The notes beneath the pieces are model-generated. The model ran no database searches. It was not told where the DNA came from and saw only the letters and a list, made by a program, of their open reading frames with translations. From Mycobacteriales bacterium (GTDB taxonomy: Bacteria; Actinomycetota; Actinomycetes; Mycobacteriales; QHCE01): a stretch of DNA of 64,000 nt. This document shows, piece after piece, positions 9,901-18,424 of this stretch (position 1 is the stretch's first letter; the number at the start of each line of letters is the position of its first letter). Made by a program: the position numbers and the translations under genes. The stretch is from contig JABFVL010000036.1 of NCBI GenBank assembly GCA_013362805.1, positions 54,171 through 118,170 of the forward strand, read 5' to 3'.

Positions 9901-12900
9901 GGTGCGGCCATGGTGGAATTGGCGCTCACCGCAGGCAGCTACCTGGACTGCCCGCACGTGTCAGAGCTAACTTTGGAAGCACCGCTTCTGCTTCCGGCCG
10001 AGGAAGACGTCGCCGTGCAGATTTGGGTGGGCCCGGCCAGTCAAACGGGCGAGCGCTCAATCAGCATCCATAGCCAGACAGAATCACAATGGGTGAGACA
10101 TGCCAGTGGCACGTTGGCTCCTTACGCACAAACCCAACCCTTCACTCCCTCGACCTGGCCGCCACCTGGCGCGACACAACTCGACGCGGAATCGATATAC
10201 CCTCGGCTAGCCGAATCCGGCTATGGTTACGGGCCCACGTTCCAGGGCTTGACGAACATCTGGCAACGCGGCAACGATGTTTTCGCCGAAGTAGCACTTC
10301 CGGACTCCGAACGCGAAAGCGCGAAGGACTACCAACTTCATCCAGCCCTGCTCGACGCCGTGTTGCATGCCGCCCTTGCTGTGGACAATGAATATTCCGT
10401 GCTGCTGCCCTTCAGCTGGTCAGGAGTTCAAATCCATACCGCTGGCGTGCAGCAACTCCGCGCACATTTGCGGCTCACCCGTGGGGCACAAGAATTTTCG
10501 TTCACGTTGGCGACTCCGTCGGGTGCCATCGTGGCAAGCGTTGACACATTGTTGTCTCGACCAATGGCGTCACAACATCTCACGCTGCCCTTGCACCATG
10601 TTCAATGGGAGCCGCTGCCATCGCACGAACCGGACGAGGCTACCTTTGCGGTGTTGAACGGGCAGCGCCTTGAGGAGTTGGAAACACCGGCATCCCACGT
10701 GATTTTCCCGGCTGGCTCAGCCAGCGGCACGGTGCCCGAACGTGCTCACCTCGCAGTAACAGAGGCACTGCGGACCGCCAAAACGTGGCTTGCCGACGAT
10801 CGGTTCGTCAACAAAACCTTGGTTTTTATCACCCGCGATGCCTTCAGTGAATCCAATTCCGACCCGGCAGCCGCCGCGATCTGGGGCCTCATTCGGTCCG
10901 CGCAAACCGAAAACCCGGGCCGATTCGTCCTCCTTGATATAGATAGCAACGGGCTACCCGACGGCACCATTGCCGCAGCGCTGCACACTGGGGAGGAACA
11001 ACTCGCTATTCGTGGCGATAGATTGTTCGTGCCCCGTCTATCCAAAGTGAACACAGCCTCGGAGGCGTTGTTCGACTCTAGTGGCACAATTTTACTCACT
11101 GGTGGCACCGGAGAATTGGGCTCCCAGGTCGCAAGACACCTCGTCACTACCTATGGGGCTAACGATCTGCTTCTCACCAGTCGACGCGGCGCTGATGCCC
11201 CCGGCGCGTCGACTCTAGCCACCGAACTCGCCGCCCACGGCGCGCGAGTGCGGTTCGCGAGCTGCGACACGGCCGATTATTCGGCGCTTGGCCAGGTAAT
11301 AGACTCAGTGGGTGACTCGCTGACAACAGTCATCCACCTCGCGGGCGTGCTTGATGACGCGCTCATCACCTCGATGACCACTGATCAACTCGACACCGTG
11401 CTACGCGCCAAAGTGGACTCCGCCTGGAATCTGCATGAGCACACCAAGAACCTGGACCTGCGCGCGTTCATTCTCTTCTCCTCCGCAGCCGGCACACTGG
11501 GCACGCCCGGCCAAGGCAACTACGCAGCCGCGAACGCTTTCCTTGATTCTCTGGCACAGCTCCGACGCAACGTCGGTCTGCCCGCGCAATCTTTGGCATG
11601 GGGTTTGTGGGAACAGCGCAGCACCATGACAACGGCGCTGTCGGATGCCGACGTGGCCCGGATGGCCCGCATGGGCGTGGGTGCGATGCCCACCGAGCAG
11701 GCATTGGGTCTTCTCGATGCGGCAATGGCAAGCGGCGAAACGACAGTCACACCGATCCGGCTTGATACCGCCGCGGTGCGCAAATCGGGCGAAATCCCAC
11801 CGATATTGCGTTCTCTCGTGCGAGTGTCCACCCAGAAACCCGCCACTGTCGCGAGTGGAAACGAGCTCATCGACCGGCTCATGCCGCTGACGAACCGAGA
11901 ACGCGAACACCTGCTCCTTGAACTGTTGAGCGACCACATTGGCGCGGTGTTGGGACATGAACAGTCAACGACCATCAACACGAAACGCGCGTTCAAAGAG
12001 TTGGGCTTTGACTCTCTGATGGCCGTGGAACTACGTAACCGTCTCAACGCGGAAACGGGTTTGCGACTTCCGGTCACGCTCACGTTCGACCACCCCACGC
12101 CGGTGGCGCTGGCCCAACATCTCAAAAAGCAGCTCATGAGCGAAAAGTCGGAGCAAGTGACGGCCACGGCACAGGTATCGGCTGTCGATGAACCGATCGC
12201 CATTATCGGCATGGGCTGCCGCTTCCCCGGCGGCGTTACCAGCCCCGAGCAACTGTGGGATTTGATCACCGAGAACCGCGACATCATCTCACCGTTCCCC
12301 ACTGATCGAGGCTGGGACATCGACGCGGTATACGATCCAGAGCCCGGCAAACCCGGCAAGAGCTACACCCAACACGGTGGTTTTCTCCACGACGCCGCCG
12401 ATTTTGATCCCGACTTTTTTGGCATCAGCCCACGGGAGGCTCTCGCCATCGACCCGCAGCAACGTCTGCTGCTGGAAACCAGCTGGGAGGCCTTCGAACG
12501 CGCGGGTATCGACCCCACCACACTGCGCGGAAGTTTGACAGGCGTGTTCGCCGGAGTGATGTACCACGACTACGCCGCACGTTTGAACGCTCTGCCGGAG
12601 GACGTCGCCGGATTTATCAGCTTGGGCAATGCCGGGAGTGTGGCGTCGGGCCGAATCTCATACACATTCGGGCTGGAAGGCCCCGCGATGACGGTGGATA
12701 CGGCCTGCTCATCGTCGCTGGTCACCTTGCACTTGGCGGCACAGGCACTACGCGCTGGGGAATGCACATTGGCATTGGCCGGTGGCGCCACAGTGCTGTC
12801 CGTGCCAGATGTTTTTGTCGAGTTCAGTCGGCAACGAGTGCTCTCCCCCGACGGTCGGTGCCGCACGTTCGCCGCCTCCGCCGACGGAACAAGCTGGTCA

Positions 12901-15363
12901 GAAGGCGCTGGAATGCTTTTGTTGGAGCGGCTTTCAGACGCCAAGCGAAACGGGCACCATATTCTGGCTTTGGTCAAGGGCTCAGCCGTCAATCAAGACG
13001 GAGCGTCCAACGGTTTGACCGCGCCAAACGGTCCATCCCAAGAACGGGTAATCCGCCGGGCGTTGGCCAATGCTGGGCTCGCCCCACACGAGGTCGACGC
13101 GGTGGAAGCGCATGGCACAGGCACTCGGCTGGGCGATCCAATTGAGGCGGCCGCTTTGCTCGCAACGTATGGCCAAGATCGGCCCACCGATAAGCCACTG
13201 TTGCTCGGCTCCATCAAGTCCAATATGGGTCACACTCAGGCGGCCGCCGGTGTGGCGGGCATCATCAAAATGACATTGGCGATGCAGCGGGGCGTTCTTC
13301 CGCCCACTTTGCACGCCGATGAGCCATCGCCGCATATCGACTGGTCATCAGGAGTACTGAAACTCCTGACCGAACAACACGCATGGCCCGAGTCTTCCCA
13401 CCCCCGACGAGCGGGCATTTCCTCCTTCGGCATCAGCGGCACGAACTCGCACGTCATTCTGGAACAGGCGCCCACACCCGAGCCACCAACGCGCAAACGA
13501 GCTGATGAACCGCCCCTGCCCTGGGTGTTGTCGGCTAAGAGCGAGGCGGCATTGCGCGCTCAAGCCGGACGGCTCCGCGCGCATCTTGACGAGACCACCT
13601 GGGATGAACGTCCGGTGGGGTATTCACTCGCGACCACCCGGGCGGCTTTCCATCACCGCGCGGTCTTGTTGGGCACCGATCGGGCTCAGCTTTTGGAGGC
13701 GCTGGACGCTCTTGCACAAGGGCGCGCGCACCCACGTTTGGTGCGAGCAACGACCAACGCCGACAAGACCGCGTTCCTCTTCACCGGTCAAGGTGCGCAA
13801 TATCCGGGAATGGGCCGGGAGCTATATGACGCTTATCCGGCGTTCGCGCAAGCATTCGACACCATCTGCGCCCACATGGAGCCCCACCTTCCGGATGTGC
13901 GTGAAGTGATGTTCGACGAAGGGTCAACCCTGTTGACCCAGACGCATTACACACAAGCGGCGTTGTTCACATTAGAAACCGCGCTCTTTAGGTTGCTGGA
14001 ATCTTGGGACATCCTGCCCGACTATCTAGCGGGCCATTCCATTGGTGAAATAGTCGCAGCCCATGTGGGTGGTGTGCTCTCATTGCCCGACGCGTGCGCT
14101 TTGGTCGCCGCGCGCGGCCGACTCATGAACTCACTGCCCGAGGGCGGAGCGATGCTCGCGGTGCAAGCGAGCGAGTCACACATCGAGTCTATGTTGCCGT
14201 TGCTGGGAGTCAGCATCGCCGCGGTGAACTCCCCAACCTCCGTGGTGATTTCGGGTGATGCCAAGCAGCTGACACAACTCGCGGAGACGTTGCGGAAAGA
14301 GGGCCACAAGACAACACCGCTGACCGTGAGCCATGCTTTTCACTCCCCGCTCATGGACCCGATCTTGACCGAATTTCATGCGGCGATCGCAGAGTTGACG
14401 TTTAACGAACCACACACCGCGATCGTGTCCAATCTGACTGGCGAGGTGGCCACCTCAGCTCAGCTACGAGATCCGCGATATTGGGTCCGCCACGTGCGTG
14501 AAACTGTGCGTTTCTCCGACGCCATTAACACTTTGCACCGCAACGAAGTACGTAGATTCGTTGAGCTCGGTCCAGATGGCATCTTGAGCGCGCTGACGTA
14601 TCAAACGGTCGCCGATCCCGATATCAAAGCAATGCCGATGATGCGCGCTGATCGCCGAGCCGCCGACGTCGGCATGGAAGCCGTGGCGGCTTTGTACGCG
14701 CATGGCCAAGAGGTGAATTGGGCCGCGATGTACGGAGACACCGTAAGCCCCATCGCACTGCCCACGTATGCCTTCCAACGGGAGCGGTATTGGCTCAGTG
14801 AGGCCGCTGAACTGCCTCGAGGCATGCTCACTCAGCTCGCTTCGGAAACACCCGCCAGGCCCAGGCAGCGCATCACCGGTGTCCTCGATAAAGCAGCCTT
14901 GCTCGAATTGGTGCGTGAAGAAGCGGCGAGCGTGCTCAAACGAGCCACATCAGAAGACATAGAGCCGCATCGGGCCTTCAAAGAGCTGGGCTTTTCATCA
15001 CTGACCGCTTTGGAATTCCGAAACGCGTTGTCAACCGTCACCGGCATTGAACTGCCCGCCACATTGGTTTTTGACTATCCAACACCGGCGGCACTTGTCG
15101 AGGTACTGCATAGCAAACTGGGCGATGAAGGTCGCACACTTCCCACGGTTCTCACCCCTACCGCGGCACTGGACACGCTGGAGCGTGCACTATCAAGTGA
15201 GACGGATGATCGAACTCGCCATGCGGTGCGCGAACGTATGCGTGCATTGGTGAATAGTTGGGATGTCCCGGAGTCGGTGGCTGATGCGAACTTTGACATG
15301 GAGAACGCGACCGCCGATGAAATGTTGGCCTTTATTGATCAAAATTTGGGGCATCAGCCGTGA
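6997..15363 (+). CDS. PKS2: bimodular type I polyketide synthase (KS-AT-DH-KR-ACP; KS-AT-ACP)
   Basis: This 2788-aa protein has an ATG start behind an AGGGGGC ribosome-binding site. It begins with a coiled-coil docking segment (1-30). First module: KS (33-460, Cys206, His341); AT with YASH (753-756), predicting methylmalonyl-CoA; DH with His959 and Asp1120, where the motif reads H-x2-G-E and lacks the second Gly; KR with GGTGELG (1369-1375), LDD (B-type) and Tyr1509; ACP with Ser1673. Second module: KS (731-1157, Cys1904); AT with Ser2348 and HAFH (2446-2449), predicting malonyl-CoA; no reductive domains; ACP with Ser2668 in LGFSSL, where Asp before the pantetheine Ser is replaced by Ser. Residues 2721-2788 look like a DEBS2-type class 1a C-terminal docking domain (short helix, then ADEMLAFID). 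The second module should leave a ketone. There is no thioesterase. The stop overlaps the PPTase start by 4 nt. Confidence 0.97.
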   Translation: MVDTSVDTIVAALRESLLENERLRQQLTAPGAAEPIAIVSMSCRYPGGVTTPEELWELVSQEKDAISSFPRDRGWAVDSLYDPVVGTPGKSYTRQGGFLYDAAEFDPEFFGISPREALAMDPQQRLLLETTWEAFERAGIDPTALRGTPTGVFAGVMYHDYGSWLTELPEGVEGYLGNGNRGSVASGRLAYVLGLEGPAVSVDTACSSSLVAIHLAVQALTNGECSLALAGGVTVMSTPQTFIEFSAQRGLSADGRCKSFAAGADGTGWGEGAGMLLLERLSDAQRNGHPVLAIVRGTAVNQDGASNGFTAPNGPSQQRVIEQALANAGLSPAEVDAVEAHGTGTTLGDPVEAGALLATYGQHHSDERPLWLGSVKSNIGHTQAAAGAAGVIKMVQAMQHGVLPSTLHVDAPSPHIDWNSGHVKLLSEPRDWPQPARPRRAGISSFGISGTNAHVILEQAPTSPSQATSPERVAPTSSAPIPWVLSAHSASALTEAATRLHAYIAEQDPRDVGYSLTNTRASFEHRAVVVGHDREELLSGVRALSQSQPHPQLITGTVRANEAVFVFPGQGSQWAGMATELLDTSPVFAAGMAECADALASHVDWDLFTVLREEPAMLNRVDVVQPSLWAIMVSLARLWRAHGVEPAAVIGHSQGEIAAACVAGALSIEDAAAVVALRGKLIARELAGQGGMLSIGLSAQSAATRIAGIVDVAIAALNGPNSVVVSGPRSALESLHAQLKAEEVPTKLLPVDYASHSAPVEKIRTQLLDALGGIAPEKGSVPMYSTMAGAFIESSELDGQYWFDNLRRPVQFAPSIEALINDGHRVFIEMSPHPVLSMGIEETADSLQLDDVATVGSLRRNEGGLARFFASVAQAFCFGIDVSWPEIFAEAHTVELPTYPFQRERYWLAHSRTSGDAAAAGLRSATHPLLGAHIDLPETGGLILTGRLPSDAAPWLADHKVGERVLLPGAAMVELALTAGSYLDCPHVSELTLEAPLLLPAEEDVAVQIWVGPASQTGERSISIHSQTESQWVRHASGTLAPYAQTQPFTPSTWPPPGATQLDAESIYPRLAESGYGYGPTFQGLTNIWQRGNDVFAEVALPDSERESAKDYQLHPALLDAVLHAALAVDNEYSVLLPFSWSGVQIHTAGVQQLRAHLRLTRGAQEFSFTLATPSGAIVASVDTLLSRPMASQHLTLPLHHVQWEPLPSHEPDEATFAVLNGQRLEELETPASHVIFPAGSASGTVPERAHLAVTEALRTAKTWLADDRFVNKTLVFITRDAFSESNSDPAAAAIWGLIRSAQTENPGRFVLLDIDSNGLPDGTIAAALHTGEEQLAIRGDRLFVPRLSKVNTASEALFDSSGTILLTGGTGELGSQVARHLVTTYGANDLLLTSRRGADAPGASTLATELAAHGARVRFASCDTADYSALGQVIDSVGDSLTTVIHLAGVLDDALITSMTTDQLDTVLRAKVDSAWNLHEHTKNLDLRAFILFSSAAGTLGTPGQGNYAAANAFLDSLAQLRRNVGLPAQSLAWGLWEQRSTMTTALSDADVARMARMGVGAMPTEQALGLLDAAMASGETTVTPIRLDTAAVRKSGEIPPILRSLVRVSTQKPATVASGNELIDRLMPLTNREREHLLLELLSDHIGAVLGHEQSTTINTKRAFKELGFDSLMAVELRNRLNAETGLRLPVTLTFDHPTPVALAQHLKKQLMSEKSEQVTATAQVSAVDEPIAIIGMGCRFPGGVTSPEQLWDLITENRDIISPFPTDRGWDIDAVYDPEPGKPGKSYTQHGGFLHDAADFDPDFFGISPREALAIDPQQRLLLETSWEAFERAGIDPTTLRGSLTGVFAGVMYHDYAARLNALPEDVAGFISLGNAGSVASGRISYTFGLEGPAMTVDTACSSSLVTLHLAAQALRAGECTLALAGGATVLSVPDVFVEFSRQRVLSPDGRCRTFAASADGTSWSEGAGMLLLERLSDAKRNGHHILALVKGSAVNQDGASNGLTAPNGPSQERVIRRALANAGLAPHEVDAVEAHGTGTRLGDPIEAAALLATYGQDRPTDKPLLLGSIKSNMGHTQAAAGVAGIIKMTLAMQRGVLPPTLHADEPSPHIDWSSGVLKLLTEQHAWPESSHPRRAGISSFGISGTNSHVILEQAPTPEPPTRKRADEPPLPWVLSAKSEAALRAQAGRLRAHLDETTWDERPVGYSLATTRAAFHHRAVLLGTDRAQLLEALDALAQGRAHPRLVRATTNADKTAFLFTGQGAQYPGMGRELYDAYPAFAQAFDTICAHMEPHLPDVREVMFDEGSTLLTQTHYTQAALFTLETALFRLLESWDILPDYLAGHSIGEIVAAHVGGVLSLPDACALVAARGRLMNSLPEGGAMLAVQASESHIESMLPLLGVSIAAVNSPTSVVISGDAKQLTQLAETLRKEGHKTTPLTVSHAFHSPLMDPILTEFHAAIAELTFNEPHTAIVSNLTGEVATSAQLRDPRYWVRHVRETVRFSDAINTLHRNEVRRFVELGPDGILSALTYQTVADPDIKAMPMMRADRRAADVGMEAVAALYAHGQEVNWAAMYGDTVSPIALPTYAFQRERYWLSEAAELPRGMLTQLASETPARPRQRITGVLDKAALLELVREEAASVLKRATSEDIEPHRAFKELGFSSLTALEFRNALSTVTGIELPATLVFDYPTPAALVEVLHSKLGDEGRTLPTVLTPTAALDTLERALSSETDDRTRHAVRERMRALVNSWDVPESVADANFDMENATADEMLAFIDQNLGHQP

Positions 15364-15992
15364 TCGCCGACATTCTGTCGGATGACGTTGTCGCGGTGGA
15401 GGCATTTGGGGAACTGCCCCACACCCAACTATTCCCTGAGGAAGAAAAGTACATCGCGAACGCGGTCGACAAAAGGCGCGACGAGTTCATCACCGTACGC
15501 GGATGTGCCCGGGCCGCGTTGACCAGCTTGGGCTACCCAGCCACGGTGCTGGTTCCGGGAGAACGCGGGGAACCACGGTGGCCCGCGAACATCGTGGGCA
15601 GCATGACGCATTGCGCTGGCTATCGGGCCGCGGCGGTGGCCCATGGCGCTAAAGTGCGCGGCGTGGGAATCGACGCGGAAGTCCACGCCCCACTGCCAGA
15701 AGGCGTGTTGAATGCGATCGGATTGCCGGAGGAGCTCACACATCTTCACGCATTGAATTTCGGCCAGCATTGGGACCGGCTGCTTTTTAGCGCGAAAGAA
15801 TCGGTGTACAAAGCATGGTTTCCCTTAACAGGGCGCCGCCTGGGTTTCGCCGATGCCCGCATCGTTCTTGACCCAGGGGGAACATTCACCGCGACACTGT
15901 TAGTTGCCCAACCGCCTGTCGCCGTTTTTCACGGCCGATGGATCGCCCGTGAGGGTCTGGTGCTCACCGCTGTCACCGTCCCGCACGACTAG
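15360..15992 (+). CDS. 4'-phosphopantetheinyl transferase (EntD/Npt-like)
   Basis: The 210-aa product should transfer phosphopantetheine from CoA to the serine of carrier domains, here the PKS ACPs and the two free carrier proteins. The family signatures are visible: VGIDAE in the middle (magnesium-binding acid) and FSAKESVYKAW (the WxxKEaxxK-type catalytic block) in the C-terminal half. The length fits the one-domain EntD/Sfp superfamily. The GTG start overlaps the PKS2 stop in a GTGA sequence, so the gene is translationally coupled to the synthase. Its 3' end overlaps that of the opposing flavin monooxygenase gene by 20 bp, leaving no room for a terminator between the two operons. Confidence 0.93.
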   Translation: MIADILSDDVVAVEAFGELPHTQLFPEEEKYIANAVDKRRDEFITVRGCARAALTSLGYPATVLVPGERGEPRWPANIVGSMTHCAGYRAAAVAHGAKVRGVGIDAEVHAPLPEGVLNAIGLPEELTHLHALNFGQHWDRLLFSAKESVYKAWFPLTGRRLGFADARIVLDPGGTFTATLLVAQPPVAVFHGRWIAREGLVLTAVTVPHD

Positions 15993-17295
15993 TAAAAGCC
16001 CGCCACAAAACCCATGGGCGCATGAGCGTGGTGGGCGGATCCATCAACGAGGTGACGCGCAAGAACTGTTCGCTTAAGGCAGGGTCTTGCCCCGCTGCCG
16101 CTTGTACTCGCCGCACGTACTTGTTGATCATTCGCAACGGAAGCGGCCTGGGCCCAGGAACTTCTGGAATAGCGAGGTCGGCACCAATGTTGAGTTGCCA
16201 GGCCACGTCGATTGGTTTGGCGGCGGCGCGGAAAAAGCGGCGGGCCAAATTATCGGTGCCCCGTTGGAGGCAGTCCCGCAGGGCGAGCGCCTGCAACATC
16301 GCCACCGTCATGCCTTGGGCATATAGCGGGTTATAGCTGCAGATCGCGTCGCCGAATACCAGTAGTCCCTCAGGGAATTGCTTGAGTCGCTCGTATCGGC
16401 GTCGTTGATTAGCCGGGAAGTGGTGAGTGGTCACATTAGCGAGCGGCTCGGCTTGTTTGAGCGCTTCCATGATGTGAGCGGGCGCGAAATCTCGGACAAA
16501 GTCCAAAATGCCGTCCCAGGTGGAGGGCGGGTGATGCCCCCGATAGCCTTGCGCGCTGGCAAGCCACGTGTTGTTTTCGTAAGCGAACATAGCCAGGCCG
16601 GTGGGACGACCAGGCACCGCTCCGATTCCGATCACTTTCTCGACTTTGATATCTGGAGGCAATCGCAACAGCTGGCTGGCATACACCAGGTCGATGGGTA
16701 GTTTCTCTTCCGGCGCGGGCTGAAAACCAAGCTCTTTCAGCCACAGCGGTGTGCGTCCAGCGCGACCCATCGCATCAACCACCACATCAGCGCTAAGCGC
16801 TTCGGGTTCAGCGCGATCACGGTGGTGAATCCGCACGCCATCGACGCGGCCCGGTGTGTCAGCGATCAGACCTGCGACGTCGCATTTCTCGAGAATTGTG
16901 ATGTTCTTGATGGCGCGCAGCCGCCGCCGTACATGCGCTTCCAGGAAAGGCCTGCTCGCCAAATACGTGCCGTCACCGCTCCGGTTTTCTTGGCTGAGAA
17001 GGTGCCCGCCAATGGAAAAGTAGAGATCGGTCAAGTTGTGCGCTGCCCGCGCGCCAGCTTGAACTAGCTCATCCAAAAACCCAGGAAACAACTCGTCAAG
17101 AATGTATCCGCCACGTGCGAGCAACAGGTGCACATGCCTGCCTTGCGGGACACCACGACGGTTTTCCGCGTTATCGGCGAGCTCATCGCGCTCGATGATC
17201 GTCACGCGTTCGTACGCATCTGACAAGACACGCGCGACCGCCATTCCGGCCATGCCGGCGCCCAGAACCACGGCGTGGTCACCGATCTTTGACAT
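15973..17295 (-). CDS. FAD-dependent monooxygenase/epoxidase-like protein
   Basis: A 440-aa flavoprotein. The N-terminal Rossmann motif GAGMAG follows the first strand, and an Asp-rich GD motif (GDAICSYNPLYAQGM) binding the FAD ribityl chain lies near residue 320. The NRRGVPQGRHVHLL block is typical of the group that includes the polyether epoxidases MonCI and Lsd18. The usual roles are epoxidation of an alkene or hydroxylation of a polyketide. The predicted diene made by PKS1 and PKS2 would be a plausible substrate, but that is inference. The ATG start has a GGAGGT ribosome-binding site and lies 2 bp after the carrier-protein stop. It is the last gene of the nine-gene minus-strand operon. 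A flavin-dependent halogenase or an oxygenase acting on another intermediate is possible. Confidence 0.85.
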   Translation of the reverse strand: MSKIGDHAVVLGAGMAGMAVARVLSDAYERVTIIERDELADNAENRRGVPQGRHVHLLLARGGYILDELFPGFLDELVQAGARAAHNLTDLYFSIGGHLLSQENRSGDGTYLASRPFLEAHVRRRLRAIKNITILEKCDVAGLIADTPGRVDGVRIHHRDRAEPEALSADVVVDAMGRAGRTPLWLKELGFQPAPEEKLPIDLVYASQLLRLPPDIKVEKVIGIGAVPGRPTGLAMFAYENNTWLASAQGYRGHHPPSTWDGILDFVRDFAPAHIMEALKQAEPLANVTTHHFPANQRRRYERLKQFPEGLLVFGDAICSYNPLYAQGMTVAMLQALALRDCLQRGTDNLARRFFRAAAKPIDVAWQLNIGADLAIPEVPGPRPLPLRMINKYVRRVQAAAGQDPALSEQFLRVTSLMDPPTTLMRPWVLWRAFTSRAGR

Positions 17296-17297
17296 GT

Positions 17298-17549
17298 CTA
17301 CCTCCGCACGGCTGACGTGAGATGCGCGGTTATTCCTTCGATTGATGAAGTGACGGCCTCATCAACGTCGTCGTCCCACGCAAGCTGAAATTCGTCCTCG
17401 ATAGCGACGAAGAAACGTAGCAACTGCACGGAGGTAAGCCCGAGCGCGCGGAGTGAGCCTGGACCGCTGGGGAGCTCCGCTGGCAAGGGTTCTTGTAACA
17501 CCTCTGCCAGCAGGCTTAACAGCCGCGCTTTTACGTCAGCTTCAGTCAT
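17298..17549 (-). CDS. stand-alone acyl/aminoacyl carrier protein 1
   Basis: An 83-aa, four-helix carrier protein. The pantetheine attachment Ser lies in ALGLTSVQLLRF near residue 40, with Thr before the Ser instead of the Asp found in PKS ACPs. The GLTS motif is shared with the second free carrier protein of this operon and differs from every PKS ACP here. The ATG overlaps the stop of the hydrolase gene (ATGA). It presumably holds a monomer or a chain for one of the tailoring enzymes. Which ligase loads it cannot be told from sequence. Confidence 0.88.
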   Translation of the reverse strand: MTEADVKARLLSLLAEVLQEPLPAELPSGPGSLRALGLTSVQLLRFFVAIEDEFQLAWDDDVDEAVTSSIEGITAHLTSAVRR

Positions 17550-18424
17550 TGTCTGCTGCCTGGGGTGAAGGTGCCGTCTTCAACTGCGGCTACAAAGCGA
17601 CCAATCGAGTTTTCAAATTCTTTGGTTTTCTCCGCATATGGTAGATGTCCGCATTCTGGGATGATCTCCACCATGGCATTACCCAACAAAGTGGACGCCG
17701 CGTGTAGTGTCGACTCGGTCGTGCTGAAGTCATCGTCCCCAGCCAACAATAAGGTTGGCGCATTAATCGCCGAAAGTTTTTCGACCTCATCACCGGCATT
17801 GACTGCCTCTTGCAGATTGGCGCGCAGCTGCGCTTTTGAGTTCATCGCCAAGAAACGCTCACGCAAAGCCAGATAGGCGGCTGAACCACCCTCGGCGATC
17901 GCACGATCGCCGAACACAATCGGGTAGATCAAATCGAAAAGCCGCCTGGCCCCGCCCTCCTCAACAGCGCTCAGCCACGACTGCGCGATGCGTCGACGAC
18001 GGGAGGATCCCCACGGGCTGAACGGCGGCCCCACCAAAATCAGGCCGGCGACTCGGTCGGGGTGGGCAACCGCGAAATCACGGCAAATCAGCGTGGAGAT
18101 AGACGTACCTACTAAGTAGGTCTGTTCGATATTCAAGGCATCCAACAATGAGGCCAAGTCATCGCAATGTTGTTGAAAATTCTCGGCAGTGCCTGAGGAC
18201 GCGCCTTGATTGCGCAAGTCGTAGGTAAGAATTCGGTGGTCTGGCGCGAGCCGCGATGTGTAATTTCGCCAGGCCGTGCTGACCACATAAATAGTCGACA
18301 CGAACGTGAGCGTCGGGCCTTTCCCACGAAGTTCGTAATACAGCTCGCAGCCATCGCCGACGGGATGAAGCGCGCGCGTGCCGTCATATTCGATCGTCCA
18401 AGACTCAATTGTTTCGGCCTTCAT
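17546..18424 (-). CDS. alpha/beta hydrolase
   Basis: A 292-aa single-domain alpha/beta hydrolase. The start chosen is the ATG at 18424, which overlaps the upstream stop (ATGA) and has a CAGGAGG ribosome-binding site 9 nt before it; a start 13 codons upstream would lack both. The nucleophile elbow reads GTSIS, so the second Gly of G-x-S-x-G is Ser. A candidate acid (Asp-rich DDDFS) and the catalytic His (CGHLP) are in their usual C-terminal places. In this operon it could hydrolyse or cyclise a thioester, acting as the missing thioesterase, or hydrolyse an ester or epoxide. The sequence alone does not decide. Confidence 0.88.
   Translation of the reverse strand: MKAETIESWTIEYDGTRALHPVGDGCELYYELRGKGPTLTFVSTIYVVSTAWRNYTSRLAPDHRILTYDLRNQGASSGTAENFQQHCDDLASLLDALNIEQTYLVGTSISTLICRDFAVAHPDRVAGLILVGPPFSPWGSSRRRRIAQSWLSAVEEGGARRLFDLIYPIVFGDRAIAEGGSAAYLALRERFLAMNSKAQLRANLQEAVNAGDEVEKLSAINAPTLLLAGDDDFSTTESTLHAASTLLGNAMVEIIPECGHLPYAEKTKEFENSIGRFVAAVEDGTFTPGSRQ

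Noticed and set aside
11520..12359. 279-aa open frame on the minus strand inside PKS2
   Set aside because: It lies opposite conserved KR, ACP and KS sequence and shows no domain or ribosome-binding site.
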